From: Candidatus Omnitrophota bacterium
GTDB taxonomy: Bacteria; Omnitrophota; Gorgyraeia; Duberdicusellales; Duberdicusellaceae
NCBI GenBank assembly: GCA_015486615.1
Contig: WFRI01000024.1
Span: 1-31,353 of the forward strand
Reading direction: 5' to 3'
DNA: 31,353 bases
Shown: positions 24,001-27,000 of the stretch, one piece after another
How the letters are laid out: every line of letters starts with the position of its first letter
Position numbering within the stretch: the first letter of the stretch is position 1
Program-made: the position numbers and the translations under genes
The notes under the pieces: model-generated
Seen by the model: the letters and a program-made list of their open reading frames with translations, nothing else
Databases searched by the model: none
Told to the model about the DNA's origin: nothing

Positions 24001-27000
24001 CAAGAATGGACTGGGATTTTGAACTGGATGCTTTAGGCAAAGATGGGGTTTTCCCTAAAGCCTGTTTTACAACTTTATCTACATTCTTTACATTTTCCCC
24101 GCTTGTAAAATACCGGCTGTGATACATACTGCCTTCTCCGGTAAACACTCTTAAACCATAACCTTTGGGAAGAATACCATCTAAGGTTTGCCGGAGATTT
24201 TGTTTAAATTGTTTTATTCCCTTCTCGTTAGTATATGCTGCAGGAAACCTTTCCTTAACAGCGCTTTGTATGGCTTTCTCTTTATTTAAAACCTGCAGAT
24301 TTTTTACAGCGAGCCATGTACTGGATGTACTGGAATTTGCCCCCGTTTTATTTACAGCAAAACTTAACACTCCGCTGCCTTGGGATACTTTCCCTCCGGC
24401 CAAAGGCGCAATCCAGCCTGCTCCTTTTTTCCAAATTGCCGGGTTATCTTTAGAATATAATTCCTTTATATCCGATAGGACCCAAACTCCGTTTTCTTTC
24501 CTCCAGGAAGGATTATAAATCTGCGCTGCTTTGATATTATCTGAAAATGCCCAGGCAAAACTTGTTTTGCCGGCACCAATGGATTTTTCTTCAAGGCTTC
24601 TGAAGCCGTCAAATAATTTGCTTCCTGAAAGCGGATCCCATGTAGGAGTATTGCCGAAATAAATCTTACTTCCTCTGCCGTATTCTACGCCCTGATGTTT
24701 TTCGTTAAAAACAATGTGAATTTGCCGGCTATTATTATCTAAAGAAAGAACCCTTAAGCCGGGGTTCCGCTTTAATAACGCCTCAGAAGGATTAACAGCC
24801 AGAGCGTTTGTCGGGATATCTGAAGGATTAGAAGAACCCCCGGGAGTAAACTGAGGCCGCCACTGGGTGAAAACTTTATTATCGACCTTCCCAAAAGAGC
24901 CAAATGCCTTATTATCTGCCTTTATTAAAACCCCGTCAAAAGACTGCGTTAATTGCTCTTTGCCGTTTATCGTCTTATATTTTACTGTAAATGCTGGCGA
25001 AATATCCCTGCCTTGATAATCTCTACCGTTTCCAAACACAGCAAGGTGCTTTGTGCCCTGCGTTTGAGTAAGATAACCCCAACCAGACATATTCACACTG
25101 CCTTCAGAAGCTCTCCATTGAATCCTACCGGTTTCTTTGTCAAAATGCCCCTCATAAGGCCTTAAAAGATAATCGTTTGTTATTAATTTCCATTTAACCG
25201 CCGGGGCTTTTTCCAAAGATTTATAAATCTGGCTTAGGTTAGAACCTTGAGGAAGGCTAATAGGAATTTCTAATTTTCTCTCTTCCCCATTTTTAATAGT
25301 ATAGGTAAGAGTTACTGTATTTGGGTTGATTTTGTAGTCTTTAATATTTCCTTGAGGAGGAAGCATATTAGAAGGAAATTTAGACCCTTCCAAAACTGCG
25401 CTGTTTTTAAGATTATACAACCCGCGCATATAAGCCCCTTCTTCGGAAATGTTTTTATCAGGGTTCCTTACAATAAAATCAATAGGCCTGGTTTTGTCTT
25501 GAATAGAATAATTAAAGGCTAAATTGCCCTCTATATCTATAACCTTTAAACTAAAAACCCCCTGGGTATTTCGCCCCACATCCTTTAAAACACCAGACAA
25601 AGAATTAGGAAGCCTTTTTAATAAAGGATTAATACGTTGTAGATAGTTTTCAGGGTTAAAGGCATCTATTCCTTCTCCCGCAGAAATTTTTGTTTTACCC
25701 TTCACCTTATCAGAAATAGCCTGAAGATCTTTTGGCATAATGCCAAAACCCGCTACCCCAGCTCTGACCAATTCTTTGCCGGGGGCGGCAAAATCAAAAG
25801 ACTGGCCTAAATCAAACCGGCCTTGGTTATCAGCGTAAACCTGATGAACAGCGCCAATGTTTTTAATAGGATTTTTATTGGAATTGCCACTGAATATCTG
25901 CGTAATGGAATAATTTTTGTTAACCTTAAGGTGGTTATAAGTCTTGCCTGCGTAAGTTAAGTTCGTCGGTTTAGAAGAAGCAACGCTGCTGGTTAAAGAA
26001 CTAAAAGAAGCATTGGACGCGGAAGCACTCGGTCTTTGCCAAACAGCGGTCTGAGAAAAGAACCTGTCTCTATTAGTATAATCTACAATCTTCAAACTGG
26101 CAGGAAGAGGCATTGTATCTTTATAGTTCGCCACGGCCAAAGGTTCTTTTAGAGATTTTCTCTGAACGGCTGAGATAACCTTGCCAGCGGCTTGGGCAGG
26201 GTTTGTGGAAAGAGGCATACTTGCCATTCTTTTAAAAGTTTCTTCCAAAGGCTGAGGGCCGTTATGCAGGACCAACCCCGTGCCTTTAATGGTTTTGGGC
26301 ATTTTTAACCCCTTTGTATCAACGCTAATTATTCCATATTTCCCTGCGCCATACCTCTTAGCCAAAGCATTACCTATATCTTTTCCGTTTACGTTATAGG
26401 TGGTATTTTTATCAGGCGCAACTGCACCAGAGCCAGCCGAGTAAATACCGCCATTTATATTAGTAAGCTTTTGATAGTTGTAATTCCTTCCAGACCAGCG
26501 CGCACCCGGCCCGAAAATCAACTTTGAGGTTGAGCCTTCGCCAAAGTTTATGAACTTAATCCAGTAAGTATTAACCTTATTGGCAGAATCGGTTTTAATT
26601 GTCCCCTGAGTAGAAACTTTCTTTGACCTTGCCGGCGTTCCAAAACCTCCTGAAGGCATACTGGCAATAGGGCTGATAGGGCCGATAATTGAACCGTTTT
26701 TGCCTATAGTATTGCCAGATTTATCAGTTTCCACAATCGGCACTATTCCGTGGTGGAGCGTCTGGCCAGTCTGAGTATCAACCGCCCAGAATTCATTATA
26801 TGTGCCTGCAGCGTGAGGCTGGGTATTGCCATTAGAAGAAGCCTGGGGTATATTTATACTGCCAGGTTCAAAAGCGCGTTTGTCTTTAATATTCACAACG
26901 TTGCCGGCATCCCACTTAACTGTTGTATTTTGCGTTTTCCCGCTAAATACTCCGCGTTGAATATAACTATGATTCTGCTCTCCTGTCCAACGAGTAGGAG